From positions 35,819 to 99,818 of the forward strand of contig JAHIUW010000031.1 in NCBI GenBank assembly GCA_018816865.1: 64,000 nucleotides of DNA, given 5' to 3'. Every line of letters begins with the position of its first letter. Positions within the stretch are counted from its first letter, which is position 1. The stretch is from Pseudomonadota bacterium (lineage in GTDB: Bacteria > Desulfobacterota > Desulfovibrionia > Desulfovibrionales > Desulfovibrionaceae). The translations under genes were made by a program, and so were the position numbers. Of this stretch, positions 1 to 9,646 are shown in pieces. Under the pieces are notes generated by a model that worked only from the letters and a program-made list of their open reading frames with translations, did not search any database and was not told where the DNA came from.

Positions 1-618
1 ATGACCAAAGCCCTGATGGAAAAAACCACTGTGGCGGCGGCCCGGGCACAAGATTCCAGCCGAACTGTGCTCTCCAGTGTACGTTACGGCAACGTGATGT
101 GCTCGCGTGGTTCGGTGATCCCGCTGTTCATCAAACAGCTCAAGTCCGGACTGCCATTAACGGTTACAGTGCCGGAGATGACACGTTTTCTCCTCCCACT
201 GACCCAGGCTATCGCGTTGGTGGGTTTCGCTCTGGAGAACGCCGTCCAGGGCGATCTCTTCGTGCGCAAGGCTCCGGCCTGCACCGTGGAAGACCTCGCC
301 CTGGCGCTGAAGAACCTGTTCGCCTCGGACGTGCCGGTCCAGATCATCGGCATGCGCCACGGCGAGAAGATCTACGAAACCCTGGCCACCCGCGAGGAAC
401 TGCTCAAGGCCGAGGACATGGGTGATTACTATCGTGTGCCCATGGACGATCGTGATTTGAACTACGGCAAGTATTTCACCGAGGGGGATACCCGCGGATC
501 GTCGCTGGAGGACTACACCTCGCACAATACGCAGCAACTGGACGTTGCGGGTGTGGAGCGTCTGCTGCTTGAGTTGCCCGAGGTCCGCGCTGAACTGGAG
601 TCGGTAGGCCGCATATGA
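1..618 (+). CDS. fnlA: UDP-GlcNAc 4,6-dehydratase (5,6-dehydrating/5-epimerising), 3' part only
   Basis: This is the C-terminal 205 residues of a CapE/WbjB/FnlA-type nucleotide-sugar dehydratase. The family makes the first step from UDP-GlcNAc toward UDP-L-FucNAc. The piece has the RYGNVMCSRGSVIPLF segment and the GMRHGEKIYETL segment typical of the family; the Rossmann part and catalytic YxxxK lie outside the window. The ATG at position 1 is internal (the MTKALMEK stretch normally follows the active-site region), so the gene is truncated by the window and not by nature. It overlaps fnlB by 4 bp, and fnlA-fnlB-fnlC together form the complete known pathway, which supports the assignment. Confidence 0.9.
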   Translation: MTKALMEKTTVAAARAQDSSRTVLSSVRYGNVMCSRGSVIPLFIKQLKSGLPLTVTVPEMTRFLLPLTQAIALVGFALENAVQGDLFVRKAPACTVEDLALALKNLFASDVPVQIIGMRHGEKIYETLATREELLKAEDMGDYYRVPMDDRDLNYGKYFTEGDTRGSSLEDYTSHNTQQLDVAGVERLLLELPEVRAELESVGRI

Positions 619-1736
619 AGATTGGGATCACAGGGTCGACCGGGCTGCTCGGGTACCATGTGCGGGCGCTGCTGCACGCCGGGCAGGGACGGCACGAGAT
701 CAGCCTGGCCACGCGGGAGACCTTTGCCGACGCGGCATTGCTGGATGCTTTCGTGGAAGGCCTCGATGCCATCGTCCACTGCGCGGGCATGATTCGCGGT
801 GATGAGGCTGAAGTCCAGCACGTCAACGGTTGGCTGGCCGAGACCCTGATTGCTTCTTTGGAGCGGACCCGCAGCAGGGCTGCCATCGGCTATGCCAACT
901 CGACCCACAGCGAGCGGGAGACCGGCTATGGCCGCGGCAAGCGGTTGGCGGGCGAACTGCTTGAACGCTGGGGCCGGGCCGCAGGCGCAGCGGTGAACAA
1001 CGTCGTCCTGCCGCACGTCTTTGGCGAATTCGGCCAGCCGTTCTACAACTCCGTGGTCTCGACCTTCTGTCATCAGTTGGCCCATGGCGAGACGCCCCGC
1101 ATCGATGTCGATGGGGACCTGGAACTGGTGCATGCCCAGGAAGTGGCCCGGTTCTTTGTGGATTGGCTGGAGTCGTCCGCCTGCGCTGCGGGCGAGGTCC
1201 AGGAGCGCCGCCTGACCGGGCGAGGGCTGAAGGTCAGCGAGATGCTCGCGCGGCTGGAGGCAATGCTGGCCCGCTATGGCGGGAACGTCTTCCCCGACCT
1301 AGGCGATCCCCTTGACTTGAGGTTGTTCAACACCCTGCGCAGCTACCTGTTCCCGGATCATTATCCGGGGCTGCTGGCACTGCACAGCGATGCGCGGGGC
1401 GAGCTGTTCGAGGCCGTTAAGGCCGATCAGGGCGGGCAGACCTTCATTTCCTCGACCCTGCCCGGCATCACCCGCGGCAATCACTTCCATCTGCGCAAGG
1501 TGGAACGCTTTCTGGTGGTCGGCGGCGAGGCCGACATCCAGCTGCGCAGGCTGTTCACGAATGAGATGATTACCTTCCGGGTCAGCGGAGAACGGCCGGC
1601 TTTCGTCGATATGCCGACCTTTCACACGCATTGCATCACCAATATCGGCTCGGGCGAACTCAGGACCCTGTTCTGGTCCAACGAGATCTTTGACCCGAAA
1701 GACGCGGACACCTTTAGCGAGATGGTTGGGATATGA
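615..1736 (+). CDS. fnlB: UDP-2-acetamido-2,6-dideoxyhexulose reductase, SDR-cupin bifunctional
   Basis: CapF/WbjC/FnlB family, 373 aa, the usual length. The N-terminal part is an extended SDR: glycine motif GSTGLLGYH at residues 6-14 and YGRGK (YxxxK) near residue 103. The C-terminal 120 residues form a cupin with [17 protein letters not shown]. In the characterised homologue CapF the cupin does C3 epimerisation and the SDR does C4 reduction. The start overlaps fnlA by 4 bp and the end overlaps fnlC by 4 bp, so the three are translationally coupled. Function is inferred by family and by the gene order. Confidence 0.93.
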   Translation: MKIGITGSTGLLGYHVRALLHAGQGRHEISLATRETFADAALLDAFVEGLDAIVHCAGMIRGDEAEVQHVNGWLAETLIASLERTRSRAAIGYANSTHSERETGYGRGKRLAGELLERWGRAAGAAVNNVVLPHVFGEFGQPFYNSVVSTFCHQLAHGETPRIDVDGDLELVHAQEVARFFVDWLESSACAAGEVQERRLTGRGLKVSEMLARLEAMLARYGGNVFPDLGDPLDLRLFNTLRSYLFPDHYPGLLALHSDARGELFEAVKADQGGQTFISSTLPGITRGNHFHLRKVERFLVVGGEADIQLRRLFTNEMITFRVSGERPAFVDMPTFHTHCITNIGSGELRTLFWSNEIFDPKDADTFSEMVGI

Positions 1737-2860
1737 AAAAGCTCAAGGTCATGACGGTGGTCGGTACGCGCCCGGAAATCATTCGCCTGTCAAGGGTCCT
1801 GCTCTGCCTGGACCGGCACCTGGACCATGTGCTGGTGCATACCGGCCAGAATTACGACCATGAGTTGAACCAGATCTTTTTCGACGATCTCGGACTGCGC
1901 AAGCCCGACCATTTTCTCGACGCGGTGGGTGCCGGCACGGCCGAAACCATCGGCAACATCATCGCGCGCATCGACCCGGTGCTTGAGCAGGAGGCCCCGG
2001 ACGCGTTGCTGGTGCTGGGCGACACCAACAGCTGTCTGGCCGCCATCAGCGCCAAACGCAGGCACATCCCGATCTTTCATATGGAGGCGGGGAACCGCTG
2101 CTTCGACGCACGGGTCCCCGAGGAGACCAACCGCCGCATCGTTGACCATACGGCGGACATCAACATGCCCTACAGCGACATCGCCCGGGAATACCTGCTG
2201 CGCGAGGGGCTTGCCCCGGACCGGGTGATCAAGACCGGCAGCCCGATGTTCGAGGTGCTGACCAGCTATCGCCAGGGGATCGACGCCTCCGACGTTCTCG
2301 GTCGTCTCGGGTTGCAGGCCCAGTCGTATTTTGTGGTCAGTTGTCACCGCGAGGAAAACGTCGACAACCCAGTGAATCTGACGGCCTTGGGCGAGACCCT
2401 CAATCGGCTTGCCGGGACCTTCGGGCAGCGCGTCATTGTTTCGACACACCCCCGCACGCGCAAACGTCTGGAGAGCCAGGGCATCGAGCTTGATCCCCGG
2501 GTCGAGTTGCTTAAGCCTCTGGGCTTCCTAGACTATGTCCATCTGCAAATCCATTCGTGTGCGGTCCTCTCGGACAGTGGCACCATCACCGAGGAATCCT
2601 CCATTCTGAATTTCCCAGCGCTCAATATCCGCGAGGCCCACGAGCGGCCCGAGGGCATGGAAGAGGGCGCCGTGATGATGGTCGGTCTCAACTGGGAGCG
2701 CATCCATCAGGGCTTGGCGATCCTCGAAACGCAGAAACGCGGCGATGGGAGAAATTTACGTATGGTAGCTGATTATCAGATGCCTAACGTGTCTGAGAAG
2801 GTGCTCAGGATCCTCTTGAGCTATACGGACTACGTGAACCGCGTGGTGTGGCGCAAGTAG
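1733..2860 (+). CDS. fnlC: UDP-N-acetylglucosamine 2-epimerase family (UDP-L-FucNAc forming)
   Basis: 375 aa, WecB-like fold. Visible motifs: [12 protein letters not shown] at the N-terminus, [40 protein letters not shown], and the C-terminal SDSGTITEE nucleotide-binding signature. In the fnlABC/capEFG pathway this enzyme epimerises C2 to give UDP-N-acetyl-L-fucosamine. A generic WecB (UDP-ManNAc) role is the alternative, but tight coupling with fnlA and fnlB favours FnlC. No clear terminator follows; the next gene is convergent. Confidence 0.92.
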   Translation: MKKLKVMTVVGTRPEIIRLSRVLLCLDRHLDHVLVHTGQNYDHELNQIFFDDLGLRKPDHFLDAVGAGTAETIGNIIARIDPVLEQEAPDALLVLGDTNSCLAAISAKRRHIPIFHMEAGNRCFDARVPEETNRRIVDHTADINMPYSDIAREYLLREGLAPDRVIKTGSPMFEVLTSYRQGIDASDVLGRLGLQAQSYFVVSCHREENVDNPVNLTALGETLNRLAGTFGQRVIVSTHPRTRKRLESQGIELDPRVELLKPLGFLDYVHLQIHSCAVLSDSGTITEESSILNFPALNIREAHERPEGMEEGAVMMVGLNWERIHQGLAILETQKRGDGRNLRMVADYQMPNVSEKVLRILLSYTDYVNRVVWRK

Positions 2861-2947
2861 CCGTGCTCCGTGCCCGCCGGGCGCGATCGTCATCCGATTA
2901 AGTTTTGAGGAATGGCCTTCGGGGCTCGACCTGGGGGCTTCGCGTGT

Positions 2948-4222
2948 TCAGGATACGTCCTTGAACGCCTTGCGGTCTAGGTGCAGGCCATGCAAGCAGG
3001 CCCCGAGGGTTACTCCAAGGATGGTCATGGCTAAGCCCAGCCACCAACTGCGGAAGAAGTTGTGCGCTGTCATCGCCGTAGCTAGATAGCCTACGTAACT
3101 GCTCCAGAAGGCCGCAGTGATGATCCAGTGGCGGGTGTTGGAGCCCTTGTCTAGGCCCTCGCGGATGCGCCGCGCGCTCCACAAGGCCGTACCCCCCAGA
3201 AACAGGAGCAGGATGGCGAATCCGACGATGCCCGTTTCGCACAGAAACTGCAAGTAGATGTTGTGTGGGTGCCCCAGGGCCGACTTCATGACGTGCGGCG
3301 TGAAGCCCAACATCTTGTAGGCCTTGTCGAAGGTGTTCAACCCGGTGCCCAACAGGGGATATTTCTTGAACACGCCCCAGGCGATGGGCCAGACGTCTAG
3401 CAGCCGGTGGTCGGACATGAGTCGCTCTATGGACAGGCGGCCCGTGTTGAAGATGAGTGCGCTTAGCGAGGCTCCACCCAAGGCTGCCATGGAGGGCAGA
3501 ACCCAGCGGAACCTGCGGATGAGCAGGAATGCGGCCAAGGCCGCGGCCACGCCCACCATTCCGCTGCGCGTGCCGGACCCGGCCAGGAGATAGAGCTGCG
3601 GCGCGCAGGCCGCGGCGATGAGTATGAGTCCCACGGCCCGAGAGCGGATTCTGGGCAAGGCCGCAGGCAGGGCGAAGGCCAGGGGGGTGGTCAGGGCCAT
3701 CAGGTTGCCTACCCGCGCCGAGTCCATGGAGCCCGTGAGGCGATGGCCCACCAGAGGTTCGCCCTTGATCAAGTCTATTCCGTTCAGTCCCTGCCAGACC
3801 CCATCCAGTCCCTCGTATACGCCCATGAACACGAACAAGAACAGCAGGCGGCGCAGAGACAAGGGTGAACGGCAGCACTCGATGCCAACGAGGAACAGGA
3901 GGAACGCCTTGTAAGCGTTGGTCTTGAGGGCGTACAACCCGGACGAGGGATCGATGCTGTGCAGTGTCTTGAAGATCAGAAGCCCAAGGAACAAAAAGTA
4001 GAGCCCCTTGATGGGGAAAAATTTGAGATACGAATGGCGATAACCGAGCGCATGCATAAGTACAAGCCCGATCCCGGCGATTACAGCGAAGATTTCGCGT
4101 AGGCTGATGCCCAGCGGGAAGAACAGGACGAATCCTCCCAGGCCGAGGGCAACGAGCCACAGTGCGACCGTTTCTTGCTGATTGGTTCGAGAGTGTGTGT
4201 GGGGCGTCTGAGGGTTAGTCAT
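2948..4222 (-). CDS. O-antigen ligase/polymerase-like membrane protein
   Basis: 424 aa polytopic protein with about ten hydrophobic segments and the Wzy_C region (HPHNIYLQFLCETGIVGF) near residues 320-337, followed by hydrophobic helices. The family (WaaL/Wzy-like) moves lipid-linked glycan onto lipid A core or polymerises it in the periplasm; sequence alone does not separate the two roles. It is alone on the minus strand, convergent with fnlC and divergent from the WecA-like gene. No strong ribosome binding site precedes the ATG. A second protein of the same family lies at 15255-16532. Confidence 0.85.
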   Translation of the reverse strand: MTNPQTPHTHSRTNQQETVALWLVALGLGGFVLFFPLGISLREIFAVIAGIGLVLMHALGYRHSYLKFFPIKGLYFLFLGLLIFKTLHSIDPSSGLYALKTNAYKAFLLFLVGIECCRSPLSLRRLLFLFVFMGVYEGLDGVWQGLNGIDLIKGEPLVGHRLTGSMDSARVGNLMALTTPLAFALPAALPRIRSRAVGLILIAAACAPQLYLLAGSGTRSGMVGVAAALAAFLLIRRFRWVLPSMAALGGASLSALIFNTGRLSIERLMSDHRLLDVWPIAWGVFKKYPLLGTGLNTFDKAYKMLGFTPHVMKSALGHPHNIYLQFLCETGIVGFAILLLFLGGTALWSARRIREGLDKGSNTRHWIITAAFWSSYVGYLATAMTAHNFFRSWWLGLAMTILGVTLGACLHGLHLDRKAFKDVS

Positions 4223-4398
4223 GACGGCAGGACCGAGTGTGGGCCGGTTGTGAGAAAATGGCTTTGGCGCATGGGTTGGGGTGGTTCCTCCTTCCTCGAC
4301 ATTAATGTCAAGGTTGTGTACATCACGATTCCAGCATATGCCAAGGGCAATGCTGGGGGAATCCTTTCAATAGCTGTTGAACCAAGCGTGACGGAGCC
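4223..4398. promoter_or_regulatory. Divergent intergenic region between ligase-like and WecA-like genes
   Basis: These 176 bp separate divergent starts and must hold both promoters, including that of the long 4399-14658 operon. An AT-richer stretch (about 4300-4380) stands out against the GC-rich surroundings, but I cannot point to a convincing -35/-10 pair or operator. Confidence 0.4.
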
Positions 4399-5904
4399 AT
4401 GGAAGCATATATTGCAGTCTTCATCTGCGCCCTGTGCCTGTCTCTCGTCCTAACGCCTCTGGCGCGGGCCGCAGGCAAGCGCTACGGGGCCATGGATATC
4501 CCCGACCAACGCAAGGTCCATGACCAGCCCAAACCCAGGACCGGGGGGCTTGCCATCTTTATGACCTTCGTGCTGACCATGGGTATGGGGTATGCTTTGG
4601 TTAAACGGCCGGCTCCCTTCGGGGCCCAGGAGCAGTACCTCCTAGCCGGGGCCCTGGCCTGTTTTCTGGTGGGCTTCGTGGACGACGTCCGGCGTCTGTC
4701 TGCCTGGACCAAACTCGTGGCCCAGATCATGGCGGTGAGCATCGCCTTCTACGGGGGCAACCGGATCAACCTGTTGCCGTTCGCGGGGGTGGCGATCCCG
4801 CTCTGGCTTAGCTACTGCCTTACCGTGTTCTGGTTCCTGCTGTTCATCAACGCCATTAACCTGATCGACGGGTTGGATGGATTGGCCGCGGGCATCTGCC
4901 TGTTCACCAGTATCCTCATGGTGGGCATCTCGTTCGTGCGCGGCGAGTTCACCCTAGTTCTAGCATTCACGGCCTTGTCCGGGGCCCTGCTTGGATTCCT
5001 GAAATACAATTTTAATCCCTCGACTATCTTCATGGGTGATGGGGGTAGCTATTTCCTGGGTTTTATTATCTCGGGGCTGGGTGTCTACGGTTCGGCCAAA
5101 GGCCAGGTGGGCGCGGTGTTTATGCTGCCGTTTATCGGCCTAGGCGTGCCCATCTTCGATACTCTGATCACCCCTATCCGTCGCTTCATCCGCGGACGTA
5201 AGATGTTCTCCCCGGACAACGGGCACGTGCATCACAAACTCATCGCCATGGGTCTGACCACCCGCCGGGCCGTTTTGATCCTGTACATCTTGACCTCGGT
5301 CCTTTGTTTGGCGGCCATCGCGGTCGTGCACATCCGAAATGAGATGATCGGGCTCATCGTGATCATGGCGGCCCTAGGCCTGTTATTCTTCTCTCGCCGG
5401 AGCGAGGGCGGGAAGCTGAGTTTCAGGGGGGCTAACGTCTGGCTTAGGGACTTGGCCGACGTCTCAGGCATTAGCAAGGAGCGCCGTCAGTTCCTGGACC
5501 TACAGTTGGGCATCGGTGCCAGCCGCGATCTGGACGAACTGTGGGAGCACGCCTGCCGGATGGCCAGTTCGCTGAGCATGGATTTCGTCGAACTCAGGAT
5601 TTGGAGAGAACCCAACTCGCTCGGCTGCGATGGCAATCAGGCCGTGTACACATGGGCCGACGAGGGGTTCAACACCAACACCGATATCTGCAGGCAGGGC
5701 CTGCTCAAGGTGGAGTTGCCGCTGCTCGGTCCCGACGCGAAGGAGCTGGGGCTGATCTGGTTCATCAAGGACATAGGCAAGACCCCTATCTCGCCGCACA
5801 CCTTCGTTCGCCTAGAGCAGTTTAGGCGTTCGGTGGAGGAGTTGCTGGTTCGGCTTGCTCTGGCCGAACCGACCTCGGGCGGTGGGACTGGAACGGAAAA
5901 ATGA
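4399..5904 (+). CDS. Undecaprenyl-phosphate glycosyl-1-phosphate transferase (WecA/MraY-like) with C-terminal soluble extension
   Basis: 501 aa. Residues about 1-330 are a polytopic GT4-type phosphotransferase: DIPDQRKVHDQPKPRTGG loop, FVDDVRRL with the Mg-binding aspartates, NAINLIDGLDGLAAG, FMGDGGSYFLG, and the His-rich NGHVHHKLIAMG loop. It should start O-antigen or exopolysaccharide synthesis by loading a sugar phosphate onto undecaprenyl phosphate. Residues about 345-501 have no membrane segments and resemble a GAF-like sensory fold; WecA proteins normally stop near 350 aa, so this extension is unusual. First gene of a plus-strand sugar operon; 25 bp precede rfbF. Confidence 0.9.
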   Translation: MEAYIAVFICALCLSLVLTPLARAAGKRYGAMDIPDQRKVHDQPKPRTGGLAIFMTFVLTMGMGYALVKRPAPFGAQEQYLLAGALACFLVGFVDDVRRLSAWTKLVAQIMAVSIAFYGGNRINLLPFAGVAIPLWLSYCLTVFWFLLFINAINLIDGLDGLAAGICLFTSILMVGISFVRGEFTLVLAFTALSGALLGFLKYNFNPSTIFMGDGGSYFLGFIISGLGVYGSAKGQVGAVFMLPFIGLGVPIFDTLITPIRRFIRGRKMFSPDNGHVHHKLIAMGLTTRRAVLILYILTSVLCLAAIAVVHIRNEMIGLIVIMAALGLLFFSRRSEGGKLSFRGANVWLRDLADVSGISKERRQFLDLQLGIGASRDLDELWEHACRMASSLSMDFVELRIWREPNSLGCDGNQAVYTWADEGFNTNTDICRQGLLKVELPLLGPDAKELGLIWFIKDIGKTPISPHTFVRLEQFRRSVEELLVRLALAEPTSGGGTGTEK

Positions 5905-5929
5905 CCATTATGCCGAAGATGAGGTTGTC

Positions 5930-6718
5930 ATGCAGGTAGTGATCCTTTGCGGAGGGCTCGGAACCCGCCTGAGAGAGGAAACGGAATACCGGCCCAAGCC
6001 CATGGTCAACATCGGCAGCAGGCCGATTTTGTGGCACATCATGAAGACCTACGCCCATTACGGGCATCATGAGTTCGTGCTACCCCTGGGCTATAAAGGC
6101 GAGATTATCAAGGACTTTTTTTTACACTACGAGGCCATGAACAACGACGTGACCTTGGAACTGGGCAAGGGCTCACCCGAGGCCGTGTGTATGCACAACT
6201 GCCATGACGAGGCGGGCTGGAAGATCACGCTTTCCAACACAGGGGAGAAGACCCTGAAGGGCGGGCGGTTGAAGCGGGTGCAGCAGTACATCACCGGCGA
6301 CACCTTCATGCTCACCTACGGCGACGGTGTAGCCGACGTGGACATCAACAAGCTCCTGGAGTACCACCACACCCATGGCAAGCTGGCCACAGTGACCGGA
6401 GTCAGCGCCACAGCCCGTTTCGGTGAGCTGATCTTGGATGGGGACAACGTGGCCTCGTTCCAGGAGAAGCCCGAGCAAACTGGCAGCCAGGCCTTGATCA
6501 GCGGCGGGTTCTTCGTTTTCAACCGAAGGATATTCGACTGTCTGACCGAGGACGAGGACTGTGATCTAGAATACGGACCCCTGGAGACCATCGCCGCCCA
6601 GGGCGAGATGATGGTCTACCGCCACGACGGCTTCTGGTACTGCATGGACACTCTGCGCGACATGGATGCCCTGAACAAGATGTGGGCCGAGGGCAAGGCC
6701 CCCTGGAAGATCTGGTAA
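5930..6718 (+). CDS. rfbF: Glucose-1-phosphate cytidylyltransferase
   Basis: 262 aa from the ATG at 5930, just before the nucleotidyltransferase motif VILCGGLGTRLREE, with YRPKPMVNIGSRPILWHIM following. An open frame extends upstream to 5855 but would overlap the previous gene and has no conserved residues. The enzyme makes CDP-glucose from CTP and glucose-1-phosphate. It is followed directly by CDP-glucose 4,6-dehydratase with a TAATG overlap, the normal rfbF-rfbG pair, so the assignment over other sugar nucleotidyltransferases is firm. Confidence 0.95.
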   Translation: MQVVILCGGLGTRLREETEYRPKPMVNIGSRPILWHIMKTYAHYGHHEFVLPLGYKGEIIKDFFLHYEAMNNDVTLELGKGSPEAVCMHNCHDEAGWKITLSNTGEKTLKGGRLKRVQQYITGDTFMLTYGDGVADVDINKLLEYHHTHGKLATVTGVSATARFGELILDGDNVASFQEKPEQTGSQALISGGFFVFNRRIFDCLTEDEDCDLEYGPLETIAAQGEMMVYRHDGFWYCMDTLRDMDALNKMWAEGKAPWKIW

Positions 6719-7818
6719 TGTTCGCTGGCATCTACCGTGGAAAAAGGGTTCTGGTCACTGGGCACACCGGGTTCAAGGGGTCATGGCTTTGCCTGTGGCT
6801 GGAGGAACTCGGGGCGCAGGTCTGCGGATACTCGCTGGCCCCGGACACCGACCCGGCCCATTTCCCCCTGCTTGACCTCAAGGCGCGGTCCGAGATTGCC
6901 GACATCCTAGATTACCAGCACCTTGCGCAGGTGATGGCCGATTTCCAGCCCGAGATCGTCTTTCATCTTGCCGCTCAGCCCCTTGTCCGGCGCGGCTATG
7001 CCCAGCCTCTGGAAACGCTGAACACCAATGTGATGGGCACGGCCCATGTGTTGGAGGCCTGCCGCGGGGCCGACTCCGTCCACGCTGTGGTCGTGATCAC
7101 CAGCGATAAGTGCTACGAAAATCAGGAATGGATCTGGGGCTACCGGGAGACCAACCCCATGGGCGGCTACGACCCCTATAGCGCATCGAAGGGTTGTGCC
7201 GAGTTGGTTGTCAGTTCGTATCGCAGGTCGTTTTTCCAGCCGAGCAATGAAAGTATAGGCCCAGAAACCCTGCTGGCCAGCGCCCGTGCCGGCAATGTGA
7301 TTGGCGGCGGGGATTGGGGTGAAGACCGACTGGTGCCCGACATCATGCGCGCCATTGCCGCAAGGGAAACCGTCACCCTGCGAAACCCGGGGGCCACGCG
7401 ACCTTGGCAGCATGTGCTCGAACCCCTTTCCGGCTACCTGCTGCTGGGACAGAGGCTGTTGCAGGGCAGGCCCGAGTGCGCCTGTGGCTGGAATTTTGGT
7501 CCGGCCGATGAGGATGCGCTCACTGTGGCTCAGGTGGCCGAGCAGATCAAGGCTCGTTGGGACGCGTTCTCCTACGCTGTCGAAACGACAACCAATCAAC
7601 CCCACGAGGCCGGACTGTTGCGCCTCGATTGCACCAAAGCTCGCACCGAGCTGTCCTGGGTGCCGGTCTGGAAGGCGGGCACGGCACTGGACAAGACCGT
7701 GGACTGGTACCGCACCTATTATCAGCAGGGCAGATCCATTGCTTCGGAGCAGATTGGCGAGTACGTCCGTGATGCCACAAGCCAGGGGCAGATCTGGGCC
7801 GGGGACGAATCGGAATGA
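6718..7818 (+). CDS. rfbG: CDP-glucose 4,6-dehydratase
   Basis: 366 aa extended SDR. The start at 6718 overlaps the rfbF stop (TAATG). Visible: VLVTGHTGFKGSWLCLWL NAD site, ITSDKCYEN, YDPYSASKGCAEL (YxxxK), and SARAGNVIGGGDWGEDRLVPD, all characteristic of RfbG. It converts CDP-glucose to CDP-4-keto-6-deoxyglucose, the branch point for 3,6-dideoxy and C-methyl-branched sugars. No ascC/rfbH dehydrase for a 3,6-dideoxy route is present in the cluster; a C-methyltransferase follows two genes downstream. Confidence 0.95.
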   Translation: MFAGIYRGKRVLVTGHTGFKGSWLCLWLEELGAQVCGYSLAPDTDPAHFPLLDLKARSEIADILDYQHLAQVMADFQPEIVFHLAAQPLVRRGYAQPLETLNTNVMGTAHVLEACRGADSVHAVVVITSDKCYENQEWIWGYRETNPMGGYDPYSASKGCAELVVSSYRRSFFQPSNESIGPETLLASARAGNVIGGGDWGEDRLVPDIMRAIAARETVTLRNPGATRPWQHVLEPLSGYLLLGQRLLQGRPECACGWNFGPADEDALTVAQVAEQIKARWDAFSYAVETTTNQPHEAGLLRLDCTKARTELSWVPVWKAGTALDKTVDWYRTYYQQGRSIASEQIGEYVRDATSQGQIWAGDESE

Positions 7819-8366
7819 TCATCAAGCCGACGTCGATCTCGGGGGTGATGGTGCTGGAGATCGAGCCCGTGGCCGACCACAGGGGGTCCTTCGCGCGGCT
7901 CTACTGCGAGAGGGAGTTAGCCCAAGTCCTGGGGGGCAAAAGAGTCGTTCAGATCAATCATTCCCGAACGCAGGAAAAGGGGGCTGTGCGAGGGATGCAT
8001 TTCCAGCACCCGCCCCACGCTGAGATGAAGATCGTGCGCTGCCTGAAAGGCCGGGTCTATGATGTCGCCCTGGATCTGCGCGCTGATTCTCCGACCTTTC
8101 TTTCTTGGCACGCCGAAGAGCTTTCCCCCGCAGGGGGGAGGGCCTTGCTCGTCCCCGAGGGCTGCGCCCACGGGTTCCAGGTGCTTGAGGAAGACAGCGA
8201 ATTGCTCTATCTGCATACCGCGTTTTATGAACAGGCTGTCGAAGGCGGGGTTCGACATGACGACCCCCGGTTGGCCATCCATTGGCCGCTTCCTGTAACC
8301 GACATCTCAAGCAGAGACAACAACCACGCCCTGCTTGCAGAATCGTTCCCCGGAATCATCTTGTGA
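7815..8366 (+). CDS. dTDP-4-dehydrorhamnose 3,5-epimerase-like protein
   Basis: 183 aa, the standard RmlC length. It has the cupin signature NHSRTQEKGAVRGMHFQ with the catalytic-base His of RGMHFQ, plus LLVPEGCAHGFQVLEE. The family epimerises C3 and/or C5 of a 4-keto-6-deoxy sugar. Because it follows rfbF-rfbG with a 4-bp overlap, the likely substrate is CDP-4-keto-6-deoxyglucose or a derivative and not dTDP-4-keto-rhamnose; this is inference from position. No rmlA, rmlB or rmlD is present in the window. Confidence 0.88.
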   Translation: MIIKPTSISGVMVLEIEPVADHRGSFARLYCERELAQVLGGKRVVQINHSRTQEKGAVRGMHFQHPPHAEMKIVRCLKGRVYDVALDLRADSPTFLSWHAEELSPAGGRALLVPEGCAHGFQVLEEDSELLYLHTAFYEQAVEGGVRHDDPRLAIHWPLPVTDISSRDNNHALLAESFPGIIL

Positions 8367-9601
8367 ATTGCCGACACTGCCACACGCCCCTTGAACATGT
8401 GTTCCTTGACCTTGGCTTTGCACCGCCGTCAAACGCCTATCTGGGGCAGGAAGATCTGGACAAGCCCGAACTCCATTTTCCGCTCAAGGTCTATGTCTGT
8501 GACCACTGCTGGCTGGTCCAGACCATCGACTATGCCCAGGCTGACGAGTTGTTCAGACCCGACTATGCCTATTTTTCATCGACCTCGTCGACCTGGCTCA
8601 AACATGCCGAGGCCTTCACGGATATGATCTGCGACCGCCTGAGCTTAGGCCACGAGAGCATGGTGGTGGAGGTGGCCTCCAACGACGGCTATCTGCTCAA
8701 GAATTTCGTTGCCAGAAATATCCCCTGTTTGGGGATAGAGCCCGCCAGTGCCACGGCACGTGCCGCCGAGGCCCTAGGCGTGCCCGTCGTCAAAGAGTTT
8801 TTTGGCGAACAATTGGCCGGGGACCTGGTTGCTCAAGGGCGCAGCGCCGACCTCATCGTGGCCAACAACGTCTATGCCCATGTGCCGGACATCAATGACT
8901 TCACCCTGGGCATGAAGACCCTGCTCAAGCCGGGCGGCACCATTACCGTGGAGATCCAGCACGTGCAGCGTCTAATGGAACGCGCGCAGTTCGACACCAT
9001 CTATCACGAGCATTTTTCCTACCATTCCCTGAGCTCGATCACCAATATCTTTCAGAGGCATGGTCTGCGGGTATTTGACGTGCAGGAACTGACCACCCAT
9101 GGCGGCAGTCTGCGGGTCTACGGTTGCCACGAGCACGATCCCCGGCAGGCCGAGCCCGCCGTGCAGAAAGTCATGGACGGAGAACGGCAGGGCGGCCTGC
9201 ATGACGTGAAGACGTACCGCGACTTTCAGGCCAAGGCCGACAGGATCAAGGACGATCTGCTGTTGTTCCTCATTGAGCAGAAAAGACTGGGCAAACGGGT
9301 TGTTGGCTACGGGGCCGCCGCCAAGGGCAACACCCTGCTCAACTATGCCGGGGTCAGGCCGGATTTGCTGCCTTTTGTCTGTGATGCAGCCCCCTCCAAG
9401 CAGGGCAAGTTTCTGCCTGGGAGCCATCTGCCCATTGTGGCTCCAGCGGCCATCCGCGAATCCCGACCAGACATCCTGTTGATCCTGCCGTGGAACATCG
9501 CCGGGGAGATCATGAAACAGCACACGTACATCGGTGAGTGGGGTGGCCGTTTCGCCGTGGCCGTTCCCACTCTGGACATTATTGGGCTCGAGCGAGACTG
9601 A
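8363..9601 (+). CDS. Sugar C-methyltransferase, class I SAM-dependent (TylCIII/NovU type)
   Basis: 412 aa starting at a GTG that overlaps the previous stop (GTGA); the frame is open further upstream but the family's Zn-binding start is NCRHCHTPLEH. Three parts are visible: N-terminal Cys-rich Zn-binding domain (residues 1-60), methyltransferase core with VEVASNDGYLLKNF, and the C-terminal domain with GYGAAAKGNTLLNY. This architecture belongs to enzymes that methylate C3 (or C5) of nucleotide-bound 4-keto-6-deoxy sugars. Placement after rfbF, rfbG and the epimerase suggests a CDP-linked C-methyl branched sugar. Confidence 0.88.
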   Translation: MNCRHCHTPLEHVFLDLGFAPPSNAYLGQEDLDKPELHFPLKVYVCDHCWLVQTIDYAQADELFRPDYAYFSSTSSTWLKHAEAFTDMICDRLSLGHESMVVEVASNDGYLLKNFVARNIPCLGIEPASATARAAEALGVPVVKEFFGEQLAGDLVAQGRSADLIVANNVYAHVPDINDFTLGMKTLLKPGGTITVEIQHVQRLMERAQFDTIYHEHFSYHSLSSITNIFQRHGLRVFDVQELTTHGGSLRVYGCHEHDPRQAEPAVQKVMDGERQGGLHDVKTYRDFQAKADRIKDDLLLFLIEQKRLGKRVVGYGAAAKGNTLLNYAGVRPDLLPFVCDAAPSKQGKFLPGSHLPIVAPAAIRESRPDILLILPWNIAGEIMKQHTYIGEWGGRFAVAVPTLDIIGLERD

Positions 9602-9646
9602 ACGTGTTGCCACTTATCACGCCGTGAGACGGGAAGTTACACAACT

